Part shown: one piece after another, positions 1 to 10,357 of the stretch | Position numbering within the stretch: the first letter of the stretch is position 1 | Layout of the letters: each line of letters opens with the position of its first letter | Assembly: GCF_004210375.1 (NCBI RefSeq) | Contig: NW_027467782.1 | Location: forward strand, 23,291,276 to 23,355,275 | Origin: Tachypleus tridentatus | Taxonomy: Eukaryota > Arthropoda > Merostomata > Xiphosura > Limulidae | Length of the DNA stretch: 64,000 bases | Direction: 5' to 3' | Translations under genes and position numbers: made by a program | The notes under the pieces: model-generated | Seen by the model: the letters and a program-made list of their open reading frames with translations, nothing else | The model's database searches: none | What the model was told of the DNA's origin: nothing

Positions 1-379
1 TACAAGACGTTATCATAAAAAGAAACAAGGCTGTCACGCGCATTTTAACCAATAGGAAAATTCTTCTTTCGTCCTTGCTGCCCGTTTATTCATATCGGGG
101 CACGTATCTATAAAGCATTTGGATTTCGAAAACAAGTACAGACTTAACCCTCGTCCTATCGACTCGTCTTGTAAATTCAGCGGGCTTGGGTTACCGCTTC
201 AGCAAGCTCATTTCTCTTAGTAGTCGGGTTATGAGCTTTTCGTAACTCGTTCTTAGGTAAGTTTCGTGCCAAAGGTACGTTTCAATATATTTTGTTTGTG
301 CGTTCTTGGACCAGTACAATACTTTTCTCACAGCGTTCTGTGTTTTTCATTTTCAGATCCTGTTTTTTCACCCATCGTT
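1..379. other. No recognised feature
   Basis: This is the 5' flank of the hAT remnant. I see no coding frame, tRNA-like box or tandem repeat. It may be the element's 5' untranslated sequence, but no terminal inverted repeat could be paired with confidence. Confidence 0.4.
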
Positions 380-2144
380 ATGACTGCTTTTAAAAGAAGA
401 AAAGTGGACTCTGAGTGTCGTCAAGAATGAATGGGGAGAAAAGCACTTTGTGGAAACAAGAAAACAGAAAGCTACTTGTGTGATATGCACAGAAAGTGTT
501 GCCATTTTAAAAAAGTATAGTCTTCGGCGTCACTATGAAACAAAACATCGATCAACATATTTGAAATTTTCAGGAAAGTTCCGTTCTGAGAAATTTGAAT
601 CCATGATACGTGGTTTTGAATCTCAAAAGAATCTCTTCACGAGAAAGTTTGCTGAAAATGAATCTGTCACTCGTACAAGTTACAAAATAGTGCATAGGAT
701 GGCAGAGCGAGGAAAACCTTTATTGACGACAACTTCATCAAAGAGCGTATGATGGAAGCAGCAAATGAGCTGTGTCCTGAAAAGACAATTTGCCTTTCAG
801 CAACTTCAGTTGTACGGAGAGCAGAAGAACTTGGAGAGAACATCGCATTACAGATACGCCAAAAAGCTAGAAACTCCCTATGGTATTCTCTGGCACAGGA
901 TGAGTCTACTGATCTCTCAAGTACGTCACAATTTCTCGTGTTCATTCGTGGAGTTAATTTGGACTTTCAGATCACGGAAGAGTTGGCATCAGTTTGCAGC
1001 ACGCACGGAAGAACAAGTGGAGAAGACATTTTCATGGAAGTGCATAAAACTTTGAAAGACTATAGCCTTCAGTGGAATCAGCTTAGAGGTGTTACAGTTG
1101 ATGGAGGAAGAAACATGGCTGGAGTAAAGACGGGTCTGATCAGGAAACAGTTGGAAGATCTTCAACTCTGAAGCGCTCTGTTCATACACTGCATCATACA
1201 CGAGCAAGCACTCTGTAGAAAAGACTTAGATATTTCTTGCGTACTGAAACAAGTCATTTCTGCAGTGAATTTCATTCGGAGTCATGCACTTAATCATCGC
1301 CAGTTCAAGGTGTTTCTTGAAGAAATTGATTCGGATTTCTGTGACTTGCCTTATCACACGGCGGTGAGGTGGCTCAGCTGCGGTAACGTCTTGTCTCGTT
1401 TTTATAAGCTGAGAAGAGAAATAGATATAATTTTATCGAGAAATATAGAGCCGATCCACTTCTGTCGGATCCAACCTGGTTGTCAAAGTTGTCAATTTTG
1501 ATTGACATCACATGAATGAATTGAACTTGAAACTTCAGGGTGAGAATAACTTTGCCTGTGTTCTCTATAGAATCATTAAAGGATTTTGGAGAAAGCTGTC
1601 ATTGTTTGAAGCACATTTGGAAGGAGGAACCTCTCTCATTTTAGTGTTTCAATGAGTTTCATGCTGGAATCACAGAAGATGTCAACCTGGAGTTTCAGAA
1701 AAGATTATTGGTGATTTAAATAAGCATTTTAGAGAGATTTTGGATCTCGACAGAATCGAAAGTGACGTTCTCCTTTTTCAAAATTCTTTTTGATTGTGTC
1801 ATTGATGACGTGCCAGTGGAACTTCAGCTGGAGGTCATCGATTTGCAAGGAAATGACTTGTTGAAAGCAAAACACAGAGAGAAGCAACTTATTGCATTTT
1901 ACAGCTGCATACCTGATGATGATTTTCCAAAGCTGAAGCAGTACGAATCTGGTATGGCATGAATGTGCGGAACAACTTATGTCTGTGAATAAGCATTTTC
2001 AAAATGAAGTATGTGATGTCGGTACGTCGATCAAGGTTGACTGATGAACATTTGAAAGCAATTCTAATGATTCAATGCAGCAATTCAGAACCAAACATTG
2101 AAGATATTTTAAAAGCCAAACGCCAATTTCATAAATCTCACTAA
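380..2144 (+). pseudogene. Decayed hAT transposase with BED finger (GTF2IRD2/ZBED-like)
   Basis: Seen: an ATG at 380 opens a short basic leader that stops near 428. The frame resumes at 450 with a BED-type zinc finger (CVIC, then LRRHYETKH). The next frame (749-1171) has the hAT motif AQDESTD, followed by VDGGRNMAGVKTG. A further block (1265-1501) has YHTAVRWLS. The C-terminal hAT dimerisation block lies at 1762-2144, with VELQLEVIDLQ and FSKMKYV, ending EDILKAKRQFHKSH then TAA. Family knowledge: this order is typical of hAT-derived genes of the GTF2IRD2/ZBED5/SCAND3 type. At least four frameshifts or stops break it, so it is a dead copy and no transposase can be made. Start and end are inferred from the first ATG and the last conserved block. 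Confidence 0.85.
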
Positions 2145-2242
2145 CTTTTTTGCAGCTTAGTGAAATTTAGATATGTACTCACTATGTGCGATATGACAAT
2201 TGTTTTGCTAATGTCACCTTCTTTGATAACCTTTTGGTAAAT

Positions 2243-2486
2243 AAAATGTTGGTTGTATTTCTGTTTGTTTCTAGCTCAGGGGTCACCAAAAATTTTTCAC
2301 AGGGGCAAGATTACTTAGGGAATTAGAAGCACGGCCGCATGATCATTATATTCAATACTCACAAGCTAGAGCGAAAGCTCTCTGTAAAAAACTTAACACT
2401 AAGTTTAGGATACGACATTAACCACGTGGGAGTCGCATGCAATACACACATATAATAAATACAAACAGAAATACAACCAACATTTT
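2243..2486. repeat. Perfect 26-bp inverted repeat flanking a hAT-like terminus
   Basis: Bases 2243-2268 and 2461-2486 are exact reverse complements over 26 bp (arm core TGTTGGTTGTATTTCTGT). About 190 bp lie between them. The interior starts with CAGGGGTCACCAAAAATTTT, which resembles a Charlie-type hAT 5' end. The left arm lies just beyond the hAT remnant's stop codon. This suggests the 3' untranslated part of the hAT element is present twice in opposite orientation, possibly by nested insertion. Confidence 0.6.
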
Positions 2487-3008
2487 GACTCGAACAAAAT
2501 AATTATGACACACCTACACTCCCGGCAACAGGCCTAGTTACAAGGCAATAAAATGTTAAACGAAAGAGGTCGGAGAAGGCGTAGCTACACATCAATCAAA
2601 ATATGTTGTTTTTAAAAACGAAATATTACATTTTCTCTTCTCTTTTAATCTTAGGTAAAACCTTCCTGATTTCCTTGTGTAAAACAGAGTTATACGGCAG
2701 TGATTATAATTTTAAAATTTATTGTAGAAATATTTGTATACACAAACTGAGAGTACGCATACAATATTCACGTGCTTGAGTAAAACGTATATTTACAATG
2801 ACACTCATTACAACTTGTTTGCTCACGTTTGTTGTAAAAAGTTTCTCATCCGAAACGCCCCTGTTAAAATCACCAGTAATTGTTCTGAAAGACACTACAA
2901 TATGATTGTTTCTGCTATAACACAGGTTGAGCTCTGAAAGACACTCTTTTGTTGATATTATTTGTTGGAGTGTATTAAGAATAATTATACTGTTCTGGAG
3001 GTTAAACA
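2487..3008. other. No recognised feature
   Basis: AT-rich sequence with no supported gene. Open frames on both strands at 2719-3027 lack splice sites or motifs and are judged random. Confidence 0.4.
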
Positions 3009-3020
3009 TTGTTGAGTGTT

Positions 3021-3254
3021 TGTTCATTTTTGAATTTCGCGCAAAGCTACTCGAGGGCCCCTAATTTAGCAGTGTAAGACTAAAGGGAAGGCAGCTAGTC
3101 ATCACCACCCACCGCCAACTCTTGAGCTACTCTTTTACCAACAAATACTGACCCTTACATTTTAACGCCCTACGGCTGAAAGAGCGAGCATGTTTGGCGC
3201 GACGGGGATGCGAAACCACGACCTTCAGATTACAAGTCGCACGCCTTAACACGC
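3021..3254 (-). mobile_element. tRNA-derived SINE (family 1) with 12-bp target duplication
   Basis: Read on the minus strand, the copy runs from a tRNA-like head (damaged A box, B box near GGTTTCGCATCC) through the family body, including GGCGGTGGGTGGTGATGACT, to the tail TTTGCGCGAAATTCAAAAA. The 12-mer TTGTTGAGTGTT occurs immediately on both sides (3009-3020 and 3255-3266), a clear target-site duplication. The body has an internal deletion near the tail. Confidence 0.9.
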
Positions 3255-3469
3255 TTGTTGAGTGTTACTAGAGTTAATTCAAGGGAGTGACATTGGTTAT
3301 AAACCTGTGGGGCGTGGAGATCATAATTATTGCTGTAGTCTTCAACAAAAGAACTTGTCCCAACCGAAAGTTAGTCTGGGTTTTTCTACACAATATCTTT
3401 TATGATCACGTTAAACTTTAACTTCTCATACAGAAATGAAACGGCGGCGCGAAGCGGAAATCGTTGAGA

Positions 3470-3702
3470 CAGTTTTAACTTTGACCTAATCTCTAACAGG
3501 AAATTTTACTGTGACGCCACCTTTCTCGAATGTCATGTTGACCCGAAATATTTTATCTTTGACCCAATCTCTAATAGGTAATCTGTATTACCGCACCACC
3601 TTTTTGGAATGTAGTGTTGACCTGAAACAGTTTGATCTTTGACCCAATTTCTGATAGAAAATCTTTATTGTGGCGCCACTTTCTTGAATGTAATGTTGTC
3701 CA
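3470..3702. repeat. Tandem repeat, about 79 bp x 3
   Basis: Three diverged head-to-tail units share a CTTTGACCYAATYTCT start and a GAATGTNNTGTTG end. The start recurs at 3479, 3557 and 3637 (spacing 78 and 80). No coding frame runs through it. Confidence 0.75.
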
Positions 3703-3900
3703 CATTAACTCCCTCATAGAAATAAAGTACTCTGATTCTTATATTAGATTTCGCGATCGTGCCAAATGGTCAAGACGCGGTTAGATTTTTAAGATAGAAA
3801 TGTTTCTGAAGTTTGTCAAAAAAACAAACAAACCAAAAACGAATTATAGAAATAGCCGACTTTTCCCAGTGTTGTCAAAAAAACATACACCTAAATTTCT

Positions 3901-4115
3901 TTAAGCTTTCGTAAGTAAACAGAAGATAAACATCTTCTGTGAAATAAAATGCGCATGTCCGAGGTTGTGTCGTGCGTGTACAACCACTGTTATTGATATT
4001 AAAACTCTCTTCTGAGCTATCGTGGTTTCTCGGTAGACAATCAATGCACTTTTTCGATCATTTTCTTCTTGACGAATAACTTTCTCCTGTACGTAACTAA
4101 ACATCCTTTCTTGTC
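3901..4115 (-). CDS. Possible exon of an unidentified gene
   Basis: Seen on the minus strand: a pyrimidine-rich acceptor ending CTCCTAAAG at 4116, then an open frame with well-balanced charged residues (ERMFSYVQEKVIRQEENDRK). The frame stays open to a TAA at 3901. The 5' half looks coding. The 3' part looks less so, and I see no strong GT donor. No family recognised. It could be a fragment of an old transposon. Confidence 0.3.
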
Positions 4116-4197
4116 CTTTAGGAGCAAGAACTGTGAATAACGTCATCCGTGACCGAAGCAATTTTCAATATAATTTCACATTCTAAATATTGCTATT

Positions 4198-4292
4198 TTA
4201 AACAGTAGCGTGAGACGTGTGAAACACACATGTTGCACATGAACCATTAAAGATATTTATCGGATTTCCGGTGTCAAAACGTACTCTACCGT
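4198..4292 (-). CDS. Possible short exon, unidentified
   Basis: An acceptor-like TTCTTATACAAG precedes an open frame containing GRVRFDTGNPINIFNGSC, which stops at 4198. The reading phase does not join simply to the candidate exon at 3901-4115, so a shared gene is not supported. Weak call based only on residue composition and an acceptor. Confidence 0.2.
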
Positions 4293-4530
4293 CTTGTATA
4301 AGAATAAAGAAAACTGTGCCAGTGTATGAGATTGATGATTTAAGTTTTATCGTATAAATAACACAAATGACATCAGAAAACAAAGTTTTGATATACATTG
4401 TTTATTTACAATATTTTAATGCAATATAAATGTAGACAAAACACATCGTATCTAAAGAAGAATTCTCTTCCAACATTTGTCTTTTACTCAAGCACATTTT
4501 TCCTCTTATGTGGCTCGCTCGTTCTCTCTG

Positions 4531-4640
4531 GGCAGGATGTGATTTAGCACTTAACGTGTTGGATTGTGGATCCGTGGTTCGCATCCCATTGCAGAAACAA
4601 ATGGCGCAAGCACTTTGTGGTTTTCAGTATACCGTAAGAG
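4531..4640 (+). mobile_element. tRNA-like SINE head, third type
   Basis: An A-box-like TTAGCACTTAACGTGTTGG is followed at tRNA spacing by a B-box-like GTGGTTCGCATCCC. Downstream, GTAAGAGTGATGGTCAAA resembles the family-1 SINE body. The 3' part runs straight into the 37-bp tandem repeat, so no element end can be set. Confidence 0.5.
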
Positions 4641-4800
4641 TGATGGTCAAATGATGTAATCATAATAGTCCAAGAGTTGGTAGTCATGTGATTTGATTAT
4701 AATAGTCTAAAAGCTGACGGTCAAGTGATGTAATTATTATAGTCTAAGAGCTGGCACCCTTGTGATTTGATTATAATAATCTAAAAGCTGACGATCAAGT
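4641..4800. repeat. Tandem repeat, 37 bp x 4
   Basis: The landmark ATAATAGTC (with variants) recurs at 4662, 4699, 4736 and 4773, exactly 37 bp apart. Units contain GGTCAA and CAAGAGTTGG. Both strings are also in the family-1 SINE body (GGTCAATCCC, CAAGAGTTGGCGG), suggesting the array grew from SINE-like sequence. Confidence 0.85.
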
Positions 4801-5271
4801 ATCATCACCATCATTAGTATCATCATTAATATCATCATCATCATCATCATTATTATCTTTTGTATCATCATCATTAGTATCATCATTAATATCATCATCA
4901 TCATCATCATTATTATCTTTTTGTATCATCATCATCATTATTATTATTTTTTGTATCATCATCATTATCATCATCATTAATATCATATCATCATCATCAT
5001 TATTATCTTTTGTATCATCATCATCATTATTAACTTTTGTATCATCATCATCATTATTGGTGTCATCATCATTATTATCAATGGTATCATCATCATTATC
5101 ATAATTAGTATCGTTATCATCATTATCATCAGTGGTATCATCATCATCATCATGGTATCATCATCATCATCATTAGTATCATTGGTATCATCATCATCAT
5201 CATCAGTATCATCATCATCATCATCAGTGGTATCATCATCATGGTATCATCATCATGGTATTATCATCATT

Positions 5272-5338
<67 letters not shown>

Positions 5339-5490
5339 AGTATCATCATGATCATCATCATCAGTAGTATCATCATCATTAGTGTCGTTATCATCATTAT
5401 CATCAGTGGTATCATCATCATCATCATTAGTGTCGTTATCATCATTATCATCAGTGGTATCATCATCATTAGTATCATCATCATCATCAC
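4795..5490. repeat. Long (TCA)n microsatellite
   Basis: Almost 700 bp of TCA/ATT/GTA trinucleotides, dominated by ATC-ATC runs and interrupted by GGTATC and TTATTATC. Both strands are open for long stretches (poly-Ser/Ile forward, Met/Asp reverse). These frames are consequences of the trinucleotide repeat, not genes. Confidence 0.95.
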
Positions 5491-6026
5491 TGCTTATTCC
5501 CCGATGCTAGAGACATTTACAACAGTGCTTAACCACTCGTTGCTTGGTACATTTCCAACACTTCTTACCCAAATGTTGCTTGGGAGATTTCCAATACTGC
5601 TTACCCCCCGTTTCAAGGGACATTTCCAAAATTGCTTACCCCGTTGCTAGGGACATTTTCGACACTGCTTACCCCCCATTGCTAGGGACATTTCCGACAC
5701 TGCTTATTCCCCGTTGGTAGGGACTTTTCCGACACTGCTTACCCCCCGTTGTTAGGGACATCCCATTGCTTACCCCCGTTTTCAGGGAATTTCCCTCACT
5801 GCTTACCTCACTGTTGCTTGGGACATTTCCCCCGCTGATACCCGCCCGTTGCTTGGGCCATTTGACACACAGCTTACTCCCGATACTAGAGACATTTCCA
5901 CCACAACTTACCTCCATTGCTAGGGGCATTTCCCCCACTGCTTATCTACTTGTTGCTTGGGACATTTCCCCACTGCTTACCCCCCGTTACTAGGGACTTT
6001 TCTGACACTGCTTACCACCCATTGCT
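5490..6026. repeat. C-rich minisatellite, about 35 bp x 15
   Basis: The unit reads roughly CTGCTTACCCCCCGTTGCTA plus GGGACATTTCCGACA. GCTTA starts recur at 5492, 5527, 5563, 5599, 5634, 5667, 5702 and 5737, so the period is 33-36 bp. Runs of C (5-6 bases) alternate with TAGGGA. Copies diverge most at the edges. Confidence 0.9.
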
Positions 6027-6034
6027 ATTTTATG

Positions 6035-6220
6035 GGTGTGTTAGAGTATAGATCACCATACCATATGATTTTATCCTACTGTCTAACTCTCTACCTATTA
6101 ATGGAGTATGTTAAAGTATAGATTACCATGCCATATGATTCGATACTGCTGTTTAACTCTCTAATTATCAATGGAGTATGTTAGAGTATAGATTTCCATA
6201 CCATAATATTTTATCCCAAT
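6035..6220. repeat. Tandem repeat, 70 bp x 2.6
   Basis: TTARAGTATA recurs at 6041, 6111 and 6181, exactly 70 bp apart. Each unit contains CCATACCATATGATT and CTAACTCTCTA. It is the last of four adjacent tandem arrays. Confidence 0.85.
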
Positions 6221-7300
6221 GATTAAGATAAGATTGAGAGAAAAAAAGAATTTAAGTATTCCAAAAGAAAGTTTTACCACAATACCAGTGTTATCTTACC
6301 AAAAGCTCACCATCACTAGAAAAAATAGTGTAATAGGAGAGAAAGGAAAATCTTTTTTTCTATATAAGGAAGTCATGAAATAACTGCGTAAAAAGATGCT
6401 ATACTTTTGATAAAGCGTTTTTAGAAATTTCCATGTAGTGTACCATCTTCGTTACTATCTTTATAGACACAAGTTTTACTATCTGGTTTATCTTACGGCA
6501 TTGAGATCTTTAACAGAATAATAACCATAAAGAGTTCAGGAATTTGACCATCCTACTAAAAGAGATCAATAGTGAAGGGATTTTAACGTTTTGTCAACAT
6601 GACGAGGGGCGTGATTACCATTTTGATGTGAGACCTTCTCATCACATGAAACATCACACCGTTTTCTCATGCTGCTCTACCGTTTGTCAATATGTAATTT
6701 GGATTATCGTTACAAATGTCCCGTGTTACTCTCCACAGTTCAGCTAAGCCTTTTAATTAACTTTCTCAGTTTTTATATAAGCCTATTCAGCGTAAAACAT
6801 GTTAATTGTGAAATCCAAACCATTGTTGTGAATATTTCATTGATCCATTTTTCTCTATCCCATCAAACAAAATGTCTTTCATCCTTACCAGATAATTCGA
6901 TATAGAATGCACCTGCTAAAAGTACACGTTTCTAACTTTGGTCATCTCGTTGTGTGTGTTTCATTGTCCACTTAAAACCTTTCATCCTGTCACCTGTTGT
7001 CAGTGGTAGTTTTATAGTGGCTATACACCCATTTGGATTACTTCGTACTAAATGTGTATCTTACTGTTGTCAATATTACCTTCATCCTTGTATTTCAGTG
7101 TGGATTAAACTGTCAACAGTTCCACGAAAAGCTTGCTATTTCTCTGTGCCAACCACATTGTAATTATCCTGTTAAAGACCGTCCTTCAGTTTCTGTTAAA
7201 GTTTGATCTCTACTGTCTACTGGTTCGTTATCAAGTGAAACTATCTTTCCTTCTATTTTACAACACACTACAATTGTAATTTGCTTTTTTTGTGAGATTA
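6221..7300. other. No recognised feature
   Basis: AT-rich sequence. Open frames at 6544-6747, 6669-6905 and 6954-7163 have no recognisable motif or convincing splice context, and I do not call them. Confidence 0.4.
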
Positions 7301-7551
7301 TACAGGGTGTTCGGAAAGTCACTGTGTAGTTTTGAAAACAGCGATAACAGCATTCATTCAGTCTATTTCAAGCCAGCAACTGATAGCGGTGTTTAGAAAC
7401 AAAATAAGAAGGATCCAAGCCTGTATTGATGCCAACGGGGGTCACTTTCAACATTTTTTGCAATTATCATTCATATTTACCTCCTATTCGATATTGAAAC
7501 ATGTCTGTTAATAAATATATAAGTGCACAGTGACTTTCCGAAAACCCTGTA
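7301..7551 (+). mobile_element. Internally deleted mariner/Tc1-superfamily element
   Basis: The ends are 26-bp inverted repeats (7301-7326 and 7526-7551) matching at 25 of 26 positions, beginning TACAGGGTGTTCGGAAAGTC. They start and end with TA, the expected target duplication. Inside, a short frame reads FRNKIRRIQACIDANGGHFQ, resembling the C-terminus of a mariner-type transposase. The rest of the gene is missing, so this is a deletion derivative that could move only with help in trans. Confidence 0.85.
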
Positions 7552-7648
7552 TTTCTAATAAATATTGTTCTGGGTGTTATCGTTCTTTCTGTTTTGTCTC
7601 AGATATTTCTATAAATCTCTAAATTTTATGTAAATTTGTAACTCCCGA

Positions 7649-7915
7649 GTGAGCACAGCATGGCCAGGCGGTTAAGGCACTCGACTCGCAATCTGAAGAT
7701 CGTGGGTTCGAATCCCCATCACACCAAACATGCTCGCCCTTTCAGTCGTGGGGACGTTATAATGTTACGACTAATCACACTATTCGTTAATAAAAGAGTA
7801 GCCCAAGAGTTGGCGGTGGTTAGTGGTGACTAGCTGCCTTCCCTCTATTTTTGCACTGCTAAATTAGGGATGGCTAGTGCAGAGAGTAGCTTTGCGTGAA
7901 ATTTAAAACAAAACA
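7649..7915 (+). mobile_element. tRNA-derived SINE (family 1), near full length
   Basis: The head has GCATGGCCAGGCGGTTAAGG (A box) and GTGGGTTCGAATCCC (B box). The body has AGTAGCCCAAGAGTTGGCGG, and the tail has CACTGCTAAATTAGGGATGG and AGCTTTGCGTGAAATTT. The anticodon-loop region CTCGCAATC and flanking arms resemble a tRNA-Thr(CGU)-type ancestor (inference). Confidence 0.92.
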
Positions 7916-7967
7916 AACCAAAATCATATCTAACAAGTATTCAATTACAGTACTGAACAAAAGTGTT

Positions 7968-8075
7968 GTCTCCCGCTGTTACAGTGGAAAGTCTACGGAG
8001 TTACAATGCTAAAATCAGGGGTTCGATGGACTCAACAGATAGTCCGATGTAGCTTTGCTATAAGAAAACACAAAC
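7968..8075 (+). mobile_element. tRNA-derived SINE (family 2) with 11-bp target duplication
   Basis: The sequence CCGCTGTTACAGTGGAAAGT, then CAGGGGTTCGATGGACTCAA, then TAGCTTTGCTATAAGAAAAC forms a second SINE family with an A-rich CAAACAC tail. ACAAAAGTGTT lies directly on both sides (7957-7967 and 8076-8086), supporting retrotransposition. Placed 50 bp after a family-1 copy in the same orientation. Confidence 0.85.
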
Positions 8076-8531
8076 ACAAAAGTGTTAAGACAAGAAAATA
8101 TTTTGTCATTCTTTCCATTTTGTGGGGCTAATTCTTCCATGTCACCACGTAAGAAAACTCAAATATTTTACACCTGAAACAACATGGTAATACTTTACTG
8201 TTAACAACCGATGAATCAGTATGAGAATACTTGTCATTCTTTGGAATTTCCATAAACTTGTACCAAGGACATATCATAAGGGTTTTGCTTGAATGAACAT
8301 AGTGATTAAATTTAAAATCTGAAATAACTGTCATGGTGCTCAATGCAGTGTGTTAACTATATAGAAAGAAGCTAGTAAGGAACTAACATATGGTACCGGT
8401 GTATGTTAGAAATAAATTTCATAAAACTTCACAAATAAACCTTCACACAGAGAGTGTTTAACACATTATATTAAGTTTTATTTTCATTGCCCAAAAAGCT
8501 TAGAGAATTGTCACGAGAGCAGAGTGACAAT

Positions 8532-9205
8532 TATACCAAACTCTTCTTACAAATTAAATTTTTATTCACTTCTGGAACTCTTCCAACTAATACTACAAAA
8601 ACTAATACAATAATTAAGTTTTATGAACAATGATACAAAAATATTAAAATGATGAACATCAACAGTATAAATATTTACTACTAAATATTAAGCTATTTGT
8701 TAGACCTCACGCATGAAGCAAGAACATCATAATTCATGGTTTAATTACAAGTACTAAACTAACAAAATTCAAATTATAAAACTATAGAAAAATGGCTCTG
8801 TAAATATTATAGACAATATATATTGGTCTTGGAGGGTATATTTATTCCATAAATTGTTTTATGTGAATCTAATATTAACTGATTATTTGTGAGACACTAT
8901 TATCAGTACTATACAGTTAAACTACTTTGCTTGAAACCTAAAGTTATTAGGATACCAAACAATTCCACAACATTAAATGGGTGTTATAATGAAAGATTTT
9001 GTTACTTGACTTTGCACAATTGCCTTTTATAAGTTTGGAACTTCTGAGTCAAAAGTATGAAACTACTATCATGATAAAGTATCCAATTAATTGTATTTGT
9101 ATCTATCACACTTCACAGCTCGTCAAATCACCATGCCACTGAATTACTATTAATATTACGTATTAACGTTATTCATTTACTCATATTATTGTTAATATAG
9201 TATCA
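8532..9205 (+). repeat. Dispersed repeat, copy 1 (partner at 29.7 kb)
   Basis: Blocks 8540-8822 and 9170-9205 match 29697-30115 at high identity, including CACTTCTGGAACTCTTCCAA, GCTATTTGTTAGACCTCAC and TTATTGTTAATATAGTAT. Relative to the partner, this copy lacks about 105 bp near 8660 and has about 345 bp extra (8823-9168). A family-1 SINE follows both copies. No coding frame. Confidence 0.85.
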
Positions 9206-9258
9206 CCACCACTGGGATTCTTCACCAACCTAATTCAAATTATCTTAAGTGTCTTGGT

Positions 9259-9410
9259 GACCTTGCATGGCCAGGTCGGTTTAGGCATTTCGACTCGTAA
9301 TCTGAGGGTCGCGGTATCGAATCCCCGTCGCACCAAACATGCTCGCCCATTTAGCCGTGGGGGCGTTATAAAGTTTCGGTCAATCTCACTGTTCGTTGGT
9401 AAAAGAGAAG
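9259..9410 (+). mobile_element. SINE family 1, 3'-truncated
   Basis: The head and first part of the body are present (TTGCATGGCCAGGTCGGTTT, GGTATCGAATCCCCGTCGCA, ATTCGTTGG-like TGTTCGTTGGTAAAAGAG). The copy stops after GTAAAAGAG, without the GGCGGTGGGTGG and tail segments. Confidence 0.88.
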
Positions 9411-9818
9411 ACCATGTCTTACTGAATCACTATGTCAAGTTTGGTGCTCTTTTATCAATAAATGTGGAAACGTTTAATGAACAGATGCACACGTATAGTG
9501 ACGTTTATTTAAATAGAAGATGAAGGTTCCAACTCACCCCTCAAGCCATCGTACGTCACTCTGTCAAGTATTTTGTTGATTGGTTACGAAATGAGGAAAC
9601 GTGGAAAGAAAAGTTATTCAATGATAGTTATTGTCGTTTATTGATAAAACAATGTATTACGTATCAATAATTAAAAAGTAATGCTTAGATATGAAAATAT
9701 GTACACATTTATGAAATATAGTTACTACATGACAAGTTAATGAACGATAGCAAGTAAAATAATGAGATTTTGAGAAATAAAAATCTCAGGTAAAATAAGT
9801 AGAGCTTGATATTTTTCC

Positions 9819-10357
9819 ATGTTTCCTGAAGGAATAAAGACTATACGTTTGAGTATTGGTGGAATCAGACACAGGATTCCAGTTGAAACGCTCTCCACAT
9901 GTAAACTAGGCAGTTCACTTACCACTCCAGCACCTGAACAACATTGGTATCTTCCTGAAGATAAGAAATATCAGTTTCAAGGATGTGGGACCATATTCCC
10001 TTTCTTTATTCATTATATAAAGACATTTCATTATTCCTGAAGACGAGTATTAATACATTCATACAAGGAATTACATGTTATGAAACTGAACCAGCAGAAG
10101 TTCTTTTATCACCAAAGCTTCTTCAAGATCAAAAAAAGCGTGAGGATTATTTCATCGGCTGTATTGATGAAACATTAGTGTTTCAGACGGAATTTACTGA
10201 TCGTGGATATTTAATGACGATTCACGGCTCAAAGAAAAGTTTGATGGAAACTTTACCAAAAGTGAAACCAAAGGCTGACAAACACTTTAAACATCTTGGA
10301 TGGAAGGTGTCCACGTGTTTTAAAAAAGTATTACAAGTTTGTAAAGACAATATATAA
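9819..10357 (+). pseudogene. Possible decayed BTB/T1-domain (Kv channel-like) sequence
   Basis: From ATG 9819 the frame reads IKTIRLSIGGIRHRIPVETL, resembling the first strand and helix of a voltage-gated potassium channel T1 domain (VGGIRH..TL). GTIFPFFIHYIKTFHYS then loosely follows the F..ILNYYRTGKLHYP block. The frame breaks at 10037. An overlapping frame (9983-10357) carries on without clear homology. If correct, it is a dead fragment of under 180 residues. The link rests on short motifs and could be coincidence. Confidence 0.3.

Noticed and set aside
380-2144. hAT-derived sequence as a domesticated functional gene
   Set aside because: Multiple frameshifts and stops break the BED and catalytic regions, with no sign of exons that would restore a frame.
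4795-5650. Open frames encoding poly-Ser, poly-Ile and Met/Asp-rich peptides
   Set aside because: They follow directly from the TCA trinucleotide repeat on both strands.
9254-9523. 89-codon plus-strand ORF beginning in a SINE
   Set aside because: The first half is translated SINE head and body and the rest has no motif. Similar ORFs at 32075-32326 and 35433-35845 are SINE-derived too.
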